From: Lindgomyces ingoldianus
Lineage: Eukaryota > Ascomycota > Dothideomycetes > Pleosporales > Lindgomycetaceae
Direction of reading: 5' to 3'
NCBI RefSeq assembly: GCF_010093535.1
Contig: NW_022985185.1
Location: 837,610 to 901,609 of the forward strand
DNA: 64,000 nucleotides
The notes beneath the pieces are model-generated. The model worked only from the letters and a program-made list of their open reading frames with translations, searched no databases and had not been told where the DNA came from. The translations under genes and the position numbers were made by a program. Below, piece after piece: positions 39,732-49,993 of this stretch. How positions within the stretch are numbered: position 1 is the first letter of the stretch; the number at the start of each line of letters is the position of its first letter.

Positions 39732-40011
39732 TGTCTGTACATAGCAGCAGTGTTGCGGCCTAGATATAAACAATTGCGCACAAGCAGGATCACATATCTA
39801 TGTCACATAATGCTTGTGCGCGAACCTCTGTGCGCAAACATCTAGATATCCCCCTTTTCCTCTGTATAAAGGAAAAACAAGAGTAATAGAACTAGAAACA
39901 TGTTGCCCTTACCTTACCTACTTTGTACGCTGTGCACACTGTACACCACTCTTACTCTTGCTACTTAAGTGCTCATACTATAAGCAGCTAGCTGTTGGAG
40001 CCCATTCAATA
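39732..40011 (+). repeat. 3' LTR of D2
   Basis: TGTCTGTACATAGC..CCCATTCAATA. The final CA has become TA, a RIP-type change. The short open frame at 39814-40029 within and beyond it is incidental. Confidence 0.95.
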
Positions 40012-40323
40012 GATTTAGATAATAGCTAAAGAAGAAACTAATAACATTAACTAGACTATATAAGTAAGGCAAGCAAACACTTATTACTATAAATAATAAA
40101 TTTACTATATTAATAATAACTACACTGCTAGTTACTACTAAATAAAAACATTATAATAAAGGCATTATATTAGTATTAGGTTTTTAGTTTATTTCTTAGT
40201 AATAAAAATTTTTAGTTAAGATAGTTATACTTATTATATCTTATTTAAATTAGTTTTAAAGCATTTCTAAATACTTTTTAAACACTATAGATAAGAACTA
40301 TTAGCCTATAAAAAAGAAAGTAG

Positions 40324-40613
40324 TGTAATAATTCTATAAATTGTTTTATCTTAGGTTGCTTAGATCCTATCTAAAAGGTCCCTGTATTAGCCCTAACTAT
40401 AACTTAACTTAGTCCCCTGCAGTTACCCCTATTCCCTTATGTATTTAGTTGCACCTTGCCCCTGTAGCTAGCTTAGTAGTTTTCTAATATCCTACGTACA
40501 AGGCCTATAGGTGTTATTAGTATTCCCAGGTCTCTAAGTCCCCACGCACTCCTATATGCCTCTAAGTAGATTCATACCGCATTCGGACCCATTGTCTTGC
40601 CTGCGCCGTTACA
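40324..40613 (+). repeat. 3' LTR of A2
   Basis: Starts TGTAATAATTC and ends CTGCGCCGTTACA. The first 80 bases carry RIP-type changes, while the last 100 are GC-rich and almost untouched. The preceding AAAAAAGAAAG is a G-to-A mutated polypurine tract. Confidence 0.95.
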
Positions 40614-41914
40614 ACTAGAGCTTATTATATATAAGTAGTAGTAGTAGTAATAAAGTGCGCAACTTTATATTAAAGCCTATTATAACTTATTATAGGTTAA
40701 AAAAAACTAATTTAGTGCTTTAAAACTTTTCTTAGATATTACTAAAAGTAATTATAGCATTATTAGCTACTTTAAAGCATAGTAAAAACTTTATTTTTAT
40801 AATATAAGTAATTTAGTTATATATAAGGTTTTTAGCTTAGCGCTTATATACTTTCTTTAAAAAAGTAAAACAACCTATATTAAGTAGCTATAAAAAGTGT
40901 AATAAGTAAAAAAGTATATAAATAGTAATAATTTTATTATCTTTATAGTATTACTAAAAATAAAGTAAGTTATAGCTTTTATAGCTGTTAATAACTAGTA
41001 AACAGTAGCTACTAATAGTACACTTTTTTATATACATGTTAAGGTGCTTTAACTAGTCTAGACTAAGCTAATTAGTAGTCTAGCTACACTTAAAGATTAT
41101 AATAACTTGATTTTAAAGTAAATTTTCTTTTTTATACTAGTTTAAAAAGTAGTTACTACTTTAAAAGATAATAAAGAGTAGAATAGCTTACTTTTTAGCA
41201 TTAATGCTTTAGATAGCTGTTGTCTACTTCTAGTTACCTAGCTAGACTGCTTTTAGCTATTCTTATCTCTCTAAACTTATAATAACTACTTTAGTAAATA
41301 TTTAGCCTATTATAAACTTTATTTTATTTAAGTTATACATGTTATTATCTTAGATGCTATACTTAGCTTTAATATTTTTTATAAAGTTAAACTAGCTTTA
41401 AATTACTATAAAATTTTTATAAAAAGCTTTTTTATAGTTATACTTATACTTAAACTTTACTTTAAGCTTTAGATAACACTTAATAAATATATTAAGCTAG
41501 TTTATGCTAATATAGCCTATATTATGCTTAGTGTGCAAAGAATTAGCTATATTAGCTATAGCTAGTAGCTAGAGAGGAAATTCTTATACATTTAGCTTAA
41601 GTATGTGCTAAATAATTACTTACTTTTTATTATTATTTAGCTTTTATAAGTTAGCTGTATAATTAGCTTAAAAAGGTTGTTTAGTGTGTTAGTTACTTAT
41701 TATTTTTAAAAGACCTTATAGATAGCTGTAGCGTGTTACTTAAAAAGTGTTATATTTTATTTAAAAGCCTAAAGTGTAAGCTACATTTAACATTTCTTTA
41801 ACACATCTAAGTAGTGTTATTAGAAATGCATTAGTGTAGAAAAAGTAGTGTAGTAGAGTCTTAGCAAAAGTAAGCAACTTAGGTGTGTAAGCAACTTGCC
41901 TGTGAAGTACGTTA

Positions 41915-42700
41915 CATTAGCTATAAAATTATACTATAAATCTAAAACTAAATCTAAAGCTAAAGATATATAAACTAAGACCTTTTATAAAAATTTAAAA
42001 GAAAGCTTTATAAAAATACATAAACAAGATGCTAGTAAAAGGCTAATAGCATTAGCAGTAGTATTTGTAAAGAAAAAAGAAAAAAAGATCTAAGTCTATT
42101 AAAACTACTAAACTCTTAACAAAAATACTATAAAAGATTAGTTCTTACTTTTAATTATATAAGACATTATAAACTAGCTACATAGAACTACACATTACAT
42201 AAAGTTTAACATACAAGACAGGTTTAATAATATAAGAATAAAAAAGGCTATAAATAGATAACAGCTTTTTAAACCTTAAGCAGCTTATATAAGCTTTTTA
42301 TTATGCTATTTAGATTAACTAACGCCTTAGCTACCTTTTAATAAGTAATTAACACTGCACTTAACCTGTACCTAGACGTCTTTGTATTAGTATATTTAGA
42401 TAACATTTTTATTTATACTTAAAGTAACAAACTAGACTATGTAATAAAGGTAAAATTAGTATTAGACTAGTTATAAAAATACAGACTCTACTTATAACTC
42501 TTAAAATATAAGTTTAATGTATAAGAAACTAAGTACCTTAAATTTATTAGTTATTAATAAAAAAAAGTAAAAATAGACTTTATAAAAGTAAAAAAGTAAT
42601 AAAATAGCTAATAATTATAAGTGTAAAAGAAGTTAGATAATTTCTAGGCCTAACTAGATATATGCAACATAAAATACTACAACAGTTTATAAATAATCTA
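41915..42700 (+). pseudogene. H reverse transcriptase remnant
   Basis: The segment right of E4 resumes H pol. Readable, stop-interrupted phrases include AVVFVKKKEKK (usually VxFVKKKDGS), FNIQDRFNNIRIK (usually FDIRxAFNxIRI) and LTPxLPFNK. They place the RT fingers and palm here. Two catalytic D residues appear as N, consistent with G-to-A change. The sequence is cut near 42700 by insert G. Confidence 0.75.
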
Positions 42701-43047
42701 TAAAAGCAAAGCTTGCTTAGAGTACTTGTCGCAACTACTAATTAAAGAGTAATAAGAAGTAAGTCTATTAACTATAAGAGGCTTATAGAGAGCTTAGGCG
42801 CTAAGTGTCTTAGGCTGCTTGTCTAAAACACAGGCGCGACACTAGGCCTATGTGCGCGACAGTAGGTCCCTGCGCTCTTCTTACGCAACAGTAATAGTTA
42901 GCGTATTAAAGTAGGTTGTCTAGGTTAAAGAATAGTTACAGCATAATGCTTAGCAAAGTAGTATTAGACAGGTAATAGACATATAATAATAACATTTAAC
43001 TATAGCATGTAACTAATCTGTTTGCAGTAGTAACACTTAGATGTGTT

Positions 43048-43130
43048 GTCACTATAGTTGCACAATAGTTAGATGTGTTGTCACACAATAGTTAAATGCG
43101 TTAGCACTATAGTTGTATGCATCTTAGCAC
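43048..43130 (+). repeat. Short degenerate tandem repeat in G
   Basis: The words TTAGATGTGTTGTCAC and TATAGTTG recur three times with spacers of about 25-30 bases. A promoter-like TATATATA follows at about 43166. No gene is seen downstream. Confidence 0.6.
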
Positions 43131-43249
43131 AGTCTGTTGCTAAGACCCACCTAATTATTTTGCATATATATAGACTCTTGTAAAGGACTCCTCTAGCAAT
43201 ACATTTAATGCAGTTCCTTATGTCTCTAGTGCCTTACATAGCTTTACAT

Positions 43250-43305
43250 AATCACTAACACACTAATATAGCTAATGCTAATCCCTAACACACTAATATA
43301 GCTAA
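43250..43305 (+). repeat. 30-bp minisatellite, RIP-mutated array
   Basis: Two units starting AATCACTAACACACTAATAT (43250) and AATCCCTAACACACTAATAT (43280), period 30. They are G:C-to-A:T versions of the array at 45096-45213. Confidence 0.85.
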
Positions 43306-43579
43306 AAAAGTAAATAATAGCTAGCTCTAGCTCTTAACGTGTTCCTGCCTTTGCAATAGTCTTCCTGTATTATAGTTATGTTACAGCTATCTAACCCCTA
43401 AGTACTCTAAGGGCTTGGCACAGGGTATATAGGCTCCTTAGCCTCTGTACCTCTGCCTCTAACCCTAAGGTTTACTCTCTCTTGTTACCCCCCTATCCTA
43501 CATTCCCTCTTTGTAACCTGTTTTTCCTGCTTAATACCTCTTACATTCTCCTCTTTGCACCTTGCGGTCTCTAGCGTTG

Positions 43580-43794
43580 TGTAATAAGGTAGACGCCCCG
43601 CCTGCCACGCTAATACTATGCGACTTTCCCCACTATACTAAAAGGTACGCACAGGAATACTTAAGCTAAGTATTCTCGCATATATATATAGATAATGCTA
43701 GAGCTAGCACTAGCACTAGCGGTTGTCTCTAGTCTAGCCTAAACCTCTATAAGCGAGAGAAGGCCACGTGGTTAACTGTGCCTATTTTGTTACA
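43580..43794 (+). repeat. Solo LTR L2 (215 bp)
   Basis: TGTAATAAGG..TTTTGTTACA with perfect TSD CGTTG at 43575-43579 and 43795-43799. It is homologous to L1 but lacks one short AT run. It is not RIP-mutated. It is inserted within G. Confidence 0.94.
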
Positions 43795-43959
43795 CGTTGC
43801 GCCTGTTCCTTTTACTGCCTAATACTGCCACGCTATGCCTAATACTGCTACCTAATATCTTTAATTTAATTGTTTTAGCATTAAAGCTCTAGTTGTAGAG
43901 CTGCAGCTTGTGTAGTTTGTTGCCTCTGCAGGAATTTCTTAGAGTGCTAGGGAGCCCTA

Positions 43960-43988
43960 GCGCTGCCTCTGCCTCTGCCTCTGCCTCT
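43960..43988. repeat. (CTGCCT)n microsatellite
   Basis: Four to five copies of GCCTCT in tandem. Confidence 0.9.
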
Positions 43989-44152
43989 CTATCGCCGCAA
44001 AGATTAATGTAGTACATGTAATACCTTAACAAGCTGTTTTACTTACACAACTGCTAGTTTAGCTTCTTTAACTACTGTTTAAATATAATAGGCTAATGCC
44101 TAGAGATGTTAGTAAGAGATTACCTACTAGTGTTAAGAAATGCATAAAGTAA

Positions 44153-44898
44153 ATTGCAGTAAATTGCAGTAAATTGCAGCAAACTACAGCAAATTGCAGC
44201 AAACTACAGCAAATTGCAGCAAACTACAGNNNNNNNNNNNNNNNNNNNNNNNNNNNNNNNNNNNNNNNNNNNNNNNNNNNNNNNNNNNNNNNNNNNNNNN
44301 NNNNNNNNNNNNNNNNNNNNNNNNNNNNNNNNNNNNNNNNNNNNNNNNNNNNNNNNNNNNNNNNNNNNNNNNNNNNNNNNNNNNNNNNNNNNNNNNNNNN
44401 NNNNNNNNNNNNNNNNNNNNNNNNNNNNNNNNNNNNNNNNNNNNNNNNNNNNNNNNNNNNNNNNNNNNNNNNNNNNNNNNNNNNNNNNNNNNNNNNNNNN
44501 NNNNNNNNNNNNNNNNNNNNNNNNNNNNNNNNNNNNNNNNNNNNNNNNNNNNNNNNNNNNNNNNNNNNNNNNNNNNNNNNNNNNNNNNNNNNNNNNNNNN
44601 NNNNNNNNNNNNNNNNNNNNNNNNNNNNNNNNNNNNNNNNNNNNNNNNNNNNNNNNNNNNNNNNNNNNNNNNNNNNNNNNNNNNNNNNNNNNNNNNNNNN
44701 NNNNNNNNNNNNNNNNNNNNNNNNNNNNNNNNNNNNNNNNNNNNNNNNNNNNNNNNNNNNNNNNNNNNNNNNNNNNNNNNNNNNNNNNNNNNNNNNNNNN
44801 NNNNNNNNNNNNNNNNNNNNNNNNNNNNNNNNNNNNNNNNNNNNNNNNNNNNNNNNNNNNNNNNTTGCAGCATTTTGCAGCAAATTGCAGCATGTTGC
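44153..44898. repeat. 10-bp tandem array CAAATTGCAG with assembly gap
   Basis: Units of the form CAAATTGCAG or CAAACTACAG repeat every 10 bases from 44153 up to the gap and again from 44865 to 44898. The gap (44231-44864) probably represents the unresolved array. The long open frames reported by translation across this region consist mostly of X and repeat and are not genes. Confidence 0.9.
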
Positions 44899-45095
44899 AA
44901 GCTGGTCGCGCATAGGGCTAGTGCGCGAGGGACTCGGATCGGAAAAACAAAAGCCGAGCAACACGAGCAGAGCAGAAAAAGGATTGATAAATCAATACAA
45001 TCAATAATCATCCCATACATCATATCCAAACCCATCATTCATCTCAGGAAGCCCAGAAACAGTGCTTCAATCTGACAGGTGTGAGAGCAACTGCT

Positions 45096-45213
45096 AATCC
45101 CTGACACACCGATGCGGCTGATGCTAATCCCCGACACACCGATGCGGCTGATGCCAATCCCTGACACACCAATGTGGCTGATGCCAATCCCCGACACACC
45201 GATGTGGCTAGAG
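45096..45213 (+). repeat. 30-bp minisatellite, intact array
   Basis: Four units begin at 45096, 45126, 45156 and 45186. The consensus starts AATCCCTGACACACCGATGC and ends GGCTGATGCC. Minus-strand open frames (45039-45304) are translations of this array. Confidence 0.95.
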
Positions 45214-45455
45214 AGGTGGAACAGACGCAACTATCTATAATGTAAACATGTTTTACACAACGCATGCTAGAGTAAACTTCATGCAAATTAACAGAAAGGT
45301 GCACCTATATTAGGTATACATTTTTTTTTAAAAAAGAATGTAAGAAATACATAAGGTGACAGAGAAATAGCGTTACCGGGGTTTATCCGAAGAAATTCTA
45401 ACTAACTAGCGCGTCTAAAAGAGGAGATTCTGCTCAACTTTTTGTTCTGCAAACC

Positions 45456-46288
45456 CGAATATAATAAGCAGAGCAAGCTCTGCTAATAATTAAAAACCAC
45501 TTAAAAATTACACTACCCTTTACAGACGCTATAATAAAGAAAGAACTATACCTAAAGTTTATCTAGAACCTCTAGATAAAAAAAGCCTTTTAAGAATTTA
45601 AAATAGTAATAACTAGTAAACTAGTAATTTAAATGTATAACTTAATACTAAAAACTAAGCTATACATAGATGTATTACTAAGAGCTAAAGAAGCAGTGTT
45701 TCTCTAAAAGTAAGAGAACAGAAGATAGCATCTAGTAGCATATTACTCTGCAAGATTCTCTCTCTCTAAACAGAAGTACAGCATCCTAGATAAGAAACTA
45801 AAAGCTATAGTAAATGCATTAAAAGTATAGAAAATAAAGGTATAAAAAACTAGTTAATAATTTATTATATACACTAACTACACTAACTTAGTTACTTTTT
45901 TAATAGTAAAAAAGTTGTTACTAATGCACATATAATAAGCTATAGAATTAGCCTAGTTTAACTTTATAATAAAACACATAGTAGGCGCTAATAACTAATA
46001 AGTAGACACTTTAAGTAGATAAGTAAACTACTTTAAAGAAAAAAATATATATAAAAGAATTTATAATATTTAAGAAAACTCTAAAAGAACTAGCTAATAA
46101 TAGGCTAGACTTAGAAAAAATAATTTGTTCTTTTATAGTAGTAAAATAAGGATAAAAGAACTTTATTAGAGAATATTATACAGCTTTTATGTTTAGACAC
46201 TCTAGAATAGAAACACTCTAAAAGAAGATTAAAGCTATAATTCTCTAAAATGTTCTAAAGCTAAAATAATTATATATAGAAATCCTCT
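45456..46288 (+). pseudogene. H RNase H and connection region
   Basis: After insert G the H frame resumes with FTDAIIKKEL and KKAFQEFK-like text (the usual WxxxxxxAFxxLK), then KLYIDAS (normally LETDAS), LVAYYSARFS and KLKAIVNALK. These are the RNase H and tether motifs of Ty3/gypsy. Stops of TAA and TAG are common. The TRIM interrupts at 46294, just before the integrase zinc-binding region. Confidence 0.75.
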
Positions 46289-46293
46289 ATAAG

Positions 46294-46872
46294 TGTAAGG
46301 CCGAGATGGTGCTTACGTACAACGGGTATATATACTATTCTGTACGCAATAATTAACGTTAGTTAATTATTTACACCTTTTTAGTTGTATTAGCAGAGTG
46401 GTGTAGAGCTCTGTTCTTACATAATAATTAACTAACAACAAGGACAGTTGCGCGTTTGACCCACACCTTAGACAGCTTTGCCAGTTTTTAGACTAAAACG
46501 TGAGGCGGCCTCTTCTAGCGCCACGTTGTTGCTGCTGGGAGGTCTAGTGTATATGGCTTAGCTGGCGTGGGCCACTGAGCGTTGCGTCGTGTTTATCCCG
46601 CGCCTCTGGGCCGCAGGTGGTCAGCCTCTGGCCGGTAACCGAGACATGCGCATAGGCGCCTCTGAGCTGCGGGTAGGTCATGTGACGCCTGGGACATGCG
46701 TCTGCTAAGAAGGGGGATAATGTAAGGCCAGGATGGCGCTTACGTGTAAGGCCGAGATGGTGCTTACGTACGACAGGTATATATACTATTCTGTACGCAA
46801 TAATTAACGTTAGTTAATTATTCGCACCTTTTTAGTTGTATTAGCGGAGTGGTGCGGAGCCCTGTCCTTACA
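46294..46872 (+). mobile_element. TRIM element J (579 bp)
   Basis: This is a terminal-repeat retrotransposon in miniature. Two 128-bp LTRs (46294-46421 and 46745-46872), beginning TGTAAGGCCGAGATGG and ending CTTACA, flank about 299 bp of GC-rich non-coding interior. The purine run AAGAAGGGGGAT precedes the 3' side. TSD ATAAG is perfect (46289-46293 and 46873-46877). An extra 24-bp partial copy of the LTR start (46721-46744) precedes the 3' LTR. The LTRs differ at about nine sites, all transitions. It has no protein and would need enzymes from another element. Confidence 0.92.
46348..46371. promoter_or_regulatory. Hairpin-capable palindrome in the TRIM LTR
   Basis: AATAATTAAC and GTTAATTATT form perfect 10-bp arms around the loop GTTA. 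It is conserved in both LTRs (second copy at about 46799-46822). TATATATACT lies just upstream and may be the TATA region. Confidence 0.7.
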
Positions 46873-46877
46873 ATAAG

Positions 46878-48000
46878 TGTATTATCTGTAATAAAAATAA
46901 TTTTAGAAGACATAAAACATACAGCTATTTATAGGCTATTAAAGCCCTAGAGTAACTCTAGATAATAATAATAATAAACTTTATAACTAGACTACCCTTA
47001 TTTTATAAACTAGAAATAGAAAGGCTTTATAATATAATAATAGTTGCCTTGAATAAAACTATAAAATTCTTATATACTTAGCCTTCTAAGAAAAGCATAA
47101 TAGCTAAGAAATTTATGTATAAACTTAAATCTAACATAGTCTTAGTTTATAAATGCCTATAGATTATTATCTTTAATAAAGATAAGCTGTTTATAAGCAA
47201 ATTCTAGAAAGCTGCTATAAAACATTTAAGCATAGAACATAGATTATCTATAGTGTACTACCTATAAACAGACAGACAAACTAAATAAGTAAACATAAAG
47301 ATAGAGAAGTACTTAAGAAAGTATGTATTCTATAACTAAACTAACTAGGCAGAATAGCTTTTTATAGCGCAACTAGCTATTAACATAGTAGAATTAGCTA
47401 TAATAAAAGAAACACTTTATAAAGCTAACTTTAGCTGCTACTTTTACTACACGCTTTATAAAAACTAACTAATAGGTTTACTAAAAACTATTAACTACTT
47501 ATTATATTTATTAAGCTTACACTAGAAATTAGTAATTAAAGCTAAAGCTAGCTAAAAGCTAATAAAGTAAAACATAAATAAGGATTAATAACCTAGTCTA
47601 GAAATCTACCCTAGAGACTATATTTACTTTAAAATAAAGAATTTTTACACTTTTAAACCCTTTTAAAAACTTATAAAAAAACTTATTAAACTATATAAAG
47701 TACTACAGATGTAACAGAACAACTATAAGCTTAAACTACTAAAAGAAATGTGTATACACTTATAGTTCTATGTTTTAAAACTTAAAAAAGTATTAAAAGA
47801 AATACCTCTTTTAACAACTAGTTAGAGAGATATAAAGGTAGAATATAAAGTTAAATATATACTTAACGCTAAAAATAGAAAAGAGTTTTTAGTAAAATAA
47901 AAAAATAGCTTACTAGTAAAAGCATATAAAAACTTATTAAGAATCTAATAAACGCTTTATAGCTTTTTTAAGATTATTAAGCGTCTCTTCTAACTAGAAC
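46878..48000 (+). pseudogene. H integrase and chromodomain remnant
   Basis: From the TRIM onward the frame reads as a gypsy integrase. It has an HHCC-like start (CIICNKNN), then FITRLPLF (usually FITxLP), YLQTDRQTEQVN (usually TDGQTERVN) and a C-terminal region. A chromodomain-like VEYKVKYILNAKNRKEFLVK at about 47838-47900 matches the usual YEVExILDxR..YLVKW pattern. The chromodomain marks H as a chromovirus. Long stretches are nearly open, so RIP is milder here than in gag. Confidence 0.8.
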
Positions 48001-48709
48001 TAGCCTAGAGAAAGTTCTCTAGGCTAGAAAACACTATTAATAGCTAAAAGAGCTTTAGCAACACTAGATAGCTATAATGTAAAAAGCTTATAATTCTTTA
48101 ACATAGGCTAAGAAGAAAAAAGACCTTAAGCCTTTACTTTAAGTGCTTTAATTTTATTTAGTAATAAAAAGTTGTTTTTTAAAAACTTTACTTTTTAACT
48201 TTTATTAAAGTTAAGTTGCTTCTAGCATTAAACTTTTTTAGCATAAATTACTTATTACCTTTCTAGGTTTTTCTTAGCCTTTTTTAGCCTATGCTTCTTC
48301 TTTTGCTTTTACTAAGTATAAGCATTTTTTATCTTTTAAAGAAGTTTTTTTTTTACTCTTTTTCTAAATAATCCTAGCTAGTGTTAGAGACAAAAGTGTT
48401 ACACTTACTACTTTTTTTTACACACTTTACATACTTATCTAATAATAAGGTTAAAACATAAAAGAAGCTACTTAAGTAATAAGAACTATAAAGTTGTATT
48501 TTTATATATAGTAAAAAGAATTAAGACAAGCAATAGTGCGCAGATAGAGCGCGCAAGTAGACAAATAAGAAGACTAATAAGGCATAGTTAAGAAAGATAG
48601 ACATCTATAAAGTGTTTATAGAAGAGTACTTACTAGATAAAAAAAAACTCTAATGCTTATAGTAGTGTAAGCAGAACAGTAAGAACACTAATAAAAAGAG
48701 AAGCTTATA
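48001..48709 (+). other. H 3' untranslated region
   Basis: Between the chromodomain and the 3' LTR lie about 700 bases without recognisable coding sequence. They end in a purine-rich AAAAAGAGAAG that could be the altered polypurine tract. Confidence 0.6.
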
Positions 48710-49306
48710 TATTATAACCTATAATTAGACTGTAAGCTACTAGCTCTTTATACCCTACTATTTAAATAAATAAGGATAGAGTTTTTTTATTTTCTTGCTT
48801 AATAAATTACATAACTTAACAGATAAGAAATAAACAGAACTATTAGACTAATGCACAGCTAAATGTGTTGTCTTATAAGCTAGGAACGTTTACAGGCGAT
48901 GTAGGCTATGCGCGCTACTTAGGAAGCAGCGCGCACAACGCGTAAAACGCATAACTTTATGTATATAGTTTAAGATCCTAACTACTTTTAAAGGTTATAA
49001 TTAAAGTTTAGTTTATTATTACATAGACTAAGTAGCATTACTACTTTTTAATAAAAAGTAATACTAATTATATATCTTACACTATATATACTTATATTTT
49101 GTTCTTACCTAAGAACTGTTTAACCTAAGCACCTTATACTGCTGTTAAAGGGCAAACTACAGTTAGCTGCACCTCCCTATCCTAGCAACTTCGCCTTAAC
49201 AGCCTGTACACCTGTCTAGTCTAAGTTCTCTTTCCCCTAAACACCTAACCTCCTCCTAGGCCTAGAGTTCCTCAGACACCATTTCTCCAAGGTAAAGATT
49301 GTAACA
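48710..49306 (+). repeat. 3' LTR of H (597 bp)
   Basis: Begins TATTATAACCTATAATTAG (RIP form of TGTTACAACCCACGATTAG) and ends GATTGTAACA. The first half is RIP-mutated, and the last 150 bases are almost clean. Confidence 0.94.
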
Positions 49307-49993
49307 ATAGGATACTAGAGACCTTTTATTAACTAAAGCCTTTAGGTTTAGAACTTCTTATCCTCTATAATTAGAATTACCTTTAAAAAGTTATGTAAAA
49401 TGCGCTAAAGTAAAAACTTAGAGACTACTAATAACTTATTAGAATTAGAGATAACTATTAATGCCTAACTTTTAACTACTAACTTCTAACTACTAACTAC
49501 TACCTTATTAACAGCTAAACCTGCGTCTACAGGACCTAAAGCTAGACCTACCTAATTTAGAGTTAATCTCTAGCAGCTAATTTAGCTAAGACTGCTAGTT
49601 AACCTCTACTAACTACTAAATTACTACTAATAATGCCTTAAATTACCTTTACTACCTTAATAGCAAGAGACTTTTAAGGCACTTTTAATAATGCCTAAAT
49701 GTTACTACACTAAACACACACCTAAGATTAATAACTGCATAAATAGTAAAAAATAAAGGGTAAGTTTTAATTATTAATAGGCTAGACATTTATATAGATT
49801 ACTATTAAAACAGGCGCGCACGCATAGCGTTTAGTTTAGAAGACACTGCTAGCAGTGTAAAGGAATATTTTAGAGTAAAAACACCTAGCTAAATTAGACT
49901 AGTCTTAGTTTAAGAATGTAAAGAACATAACAGCAATACTTTATACTATACTTACTACTAATAAGGACTATTAGTCTATAGAAGGGGGGGTAG

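Larger units (their letters stand above)
35884..40011 (+). mobile_element. Ty1/copia family D, copy D2 (internally deleted)
   Basis: LTRs at 35884-36163 and 39732-40011 (280 bp each) with TSD GATTT at 35879-35883 and 40012-40016. The flanks rejoin to give the A-family sequence seen reversed at 60-130. The interior runs from leader and gag (36164-37565) directly into the end of pol (37566 on), so integrase and most of RT are deleted. It also has a 660-bp segment (38636-39295) absent from D1. It is less RIP-mutated than its host. Confidence 0.93.
30215..40613 (+). mobile_element. Ty3/gypsy family A, copy A2 (both LTRs, split by D2)
   Basis: Two 290-bp LTRs are flanked by a perfect TSD ACTAG (30210-30214 and 40614-40618) in E4. 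Excluding D2 the element is about 6.3 kb. Compared with A1 it lacks about 930 bp at 32537, so half of the reverse transcriptase is gone; the junction falls in an AATTAA shared by both edges. D2 is inserted downstream of pol with TSD GATTT. Confidence 0.94.
29643..41912 (-). mobile_element. Fot1/pogo-like family E, copy E4 (split by A2)
   Basis: Left part 29643-30214 begins ACGTACTTCACAGGCGAG. Right part 40619-41912 ends CTGTGAAGTACGT. TA flanks both (29641-29642 and 41913-41914). Excluding A2 and one TSD copy the length is 1866 bp. On the minus strand near 41340-41300 the phrase MYNLNK corresponds to the first catalytic block of Fot1/pogo DDE transposases (normally YNFDE or YNMDE), with the acidic residues lost through G-to-A change. 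It is inserted between H protease and H reverse transcriptase. Confidence 0.9.
42706..45455. mobile_element. Insert G: composite minisatellite-rich element in H pol
   Basis: About 2.7 kb separates H RT from H RNase H and has no coding potential. It holds 30-bp minisatellites at both sides (43250-43305 and 45096-45213), a 10-bp array around an assembly gap, solo LTR L2 and a CTGCCT microsatellite. Part of it (44865-45080) recurs in Ec. AGCAAAGC (about 42706) and AGCAGAGC (about 45463) could be an 8-bp TSD differing by one G-to-A change, but edges are uncertain. The left two-thirds is partly RIP-mutated, the right third is not. Class unknown. Confidence 0.5.
21655..49306 (+). mobile_element. 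Ty3/gypsy chromovirus H, spread over 27.6 kb by nested insertions
   Basis: The LTRs at 21655-22457 and 48710-49306 belong together. The 5-bp TSD ATAGG occurs just before the first (21650-21654) and just after the second (49307-49311), and the A3 sequence is continuous across the pair. Between them, in order, are gag and protease (22713-29640), reverse transcriptase (41915-42700), RNase H (45456-46288), then integrase and chromodomain (46878-48000). Each block is separated by a later insertion. The original element would be roughly 8-9 kb by my estimate. It is RIP-mutated throughout. Confidence 0.9.

Noticed and set aside
43048..43130. Possible CRISPR-like spaced repeat
   Set aside because: Only three degenerate units, irregular spacing, eukaryotic setting; ordinary minisatellite.
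44174..45075. Several long overlapping open frames on both strands
   Set aside because: They span the 634-base gap and the 10-bp tandem array; nothing but repeat and X is encoded.
45039..45304. Repeat proteins with ISHIGVSGIG-like units
   Set aside because: These are frames through the 30-bp minisatellite (period divisible by three); no start context, no gene features.
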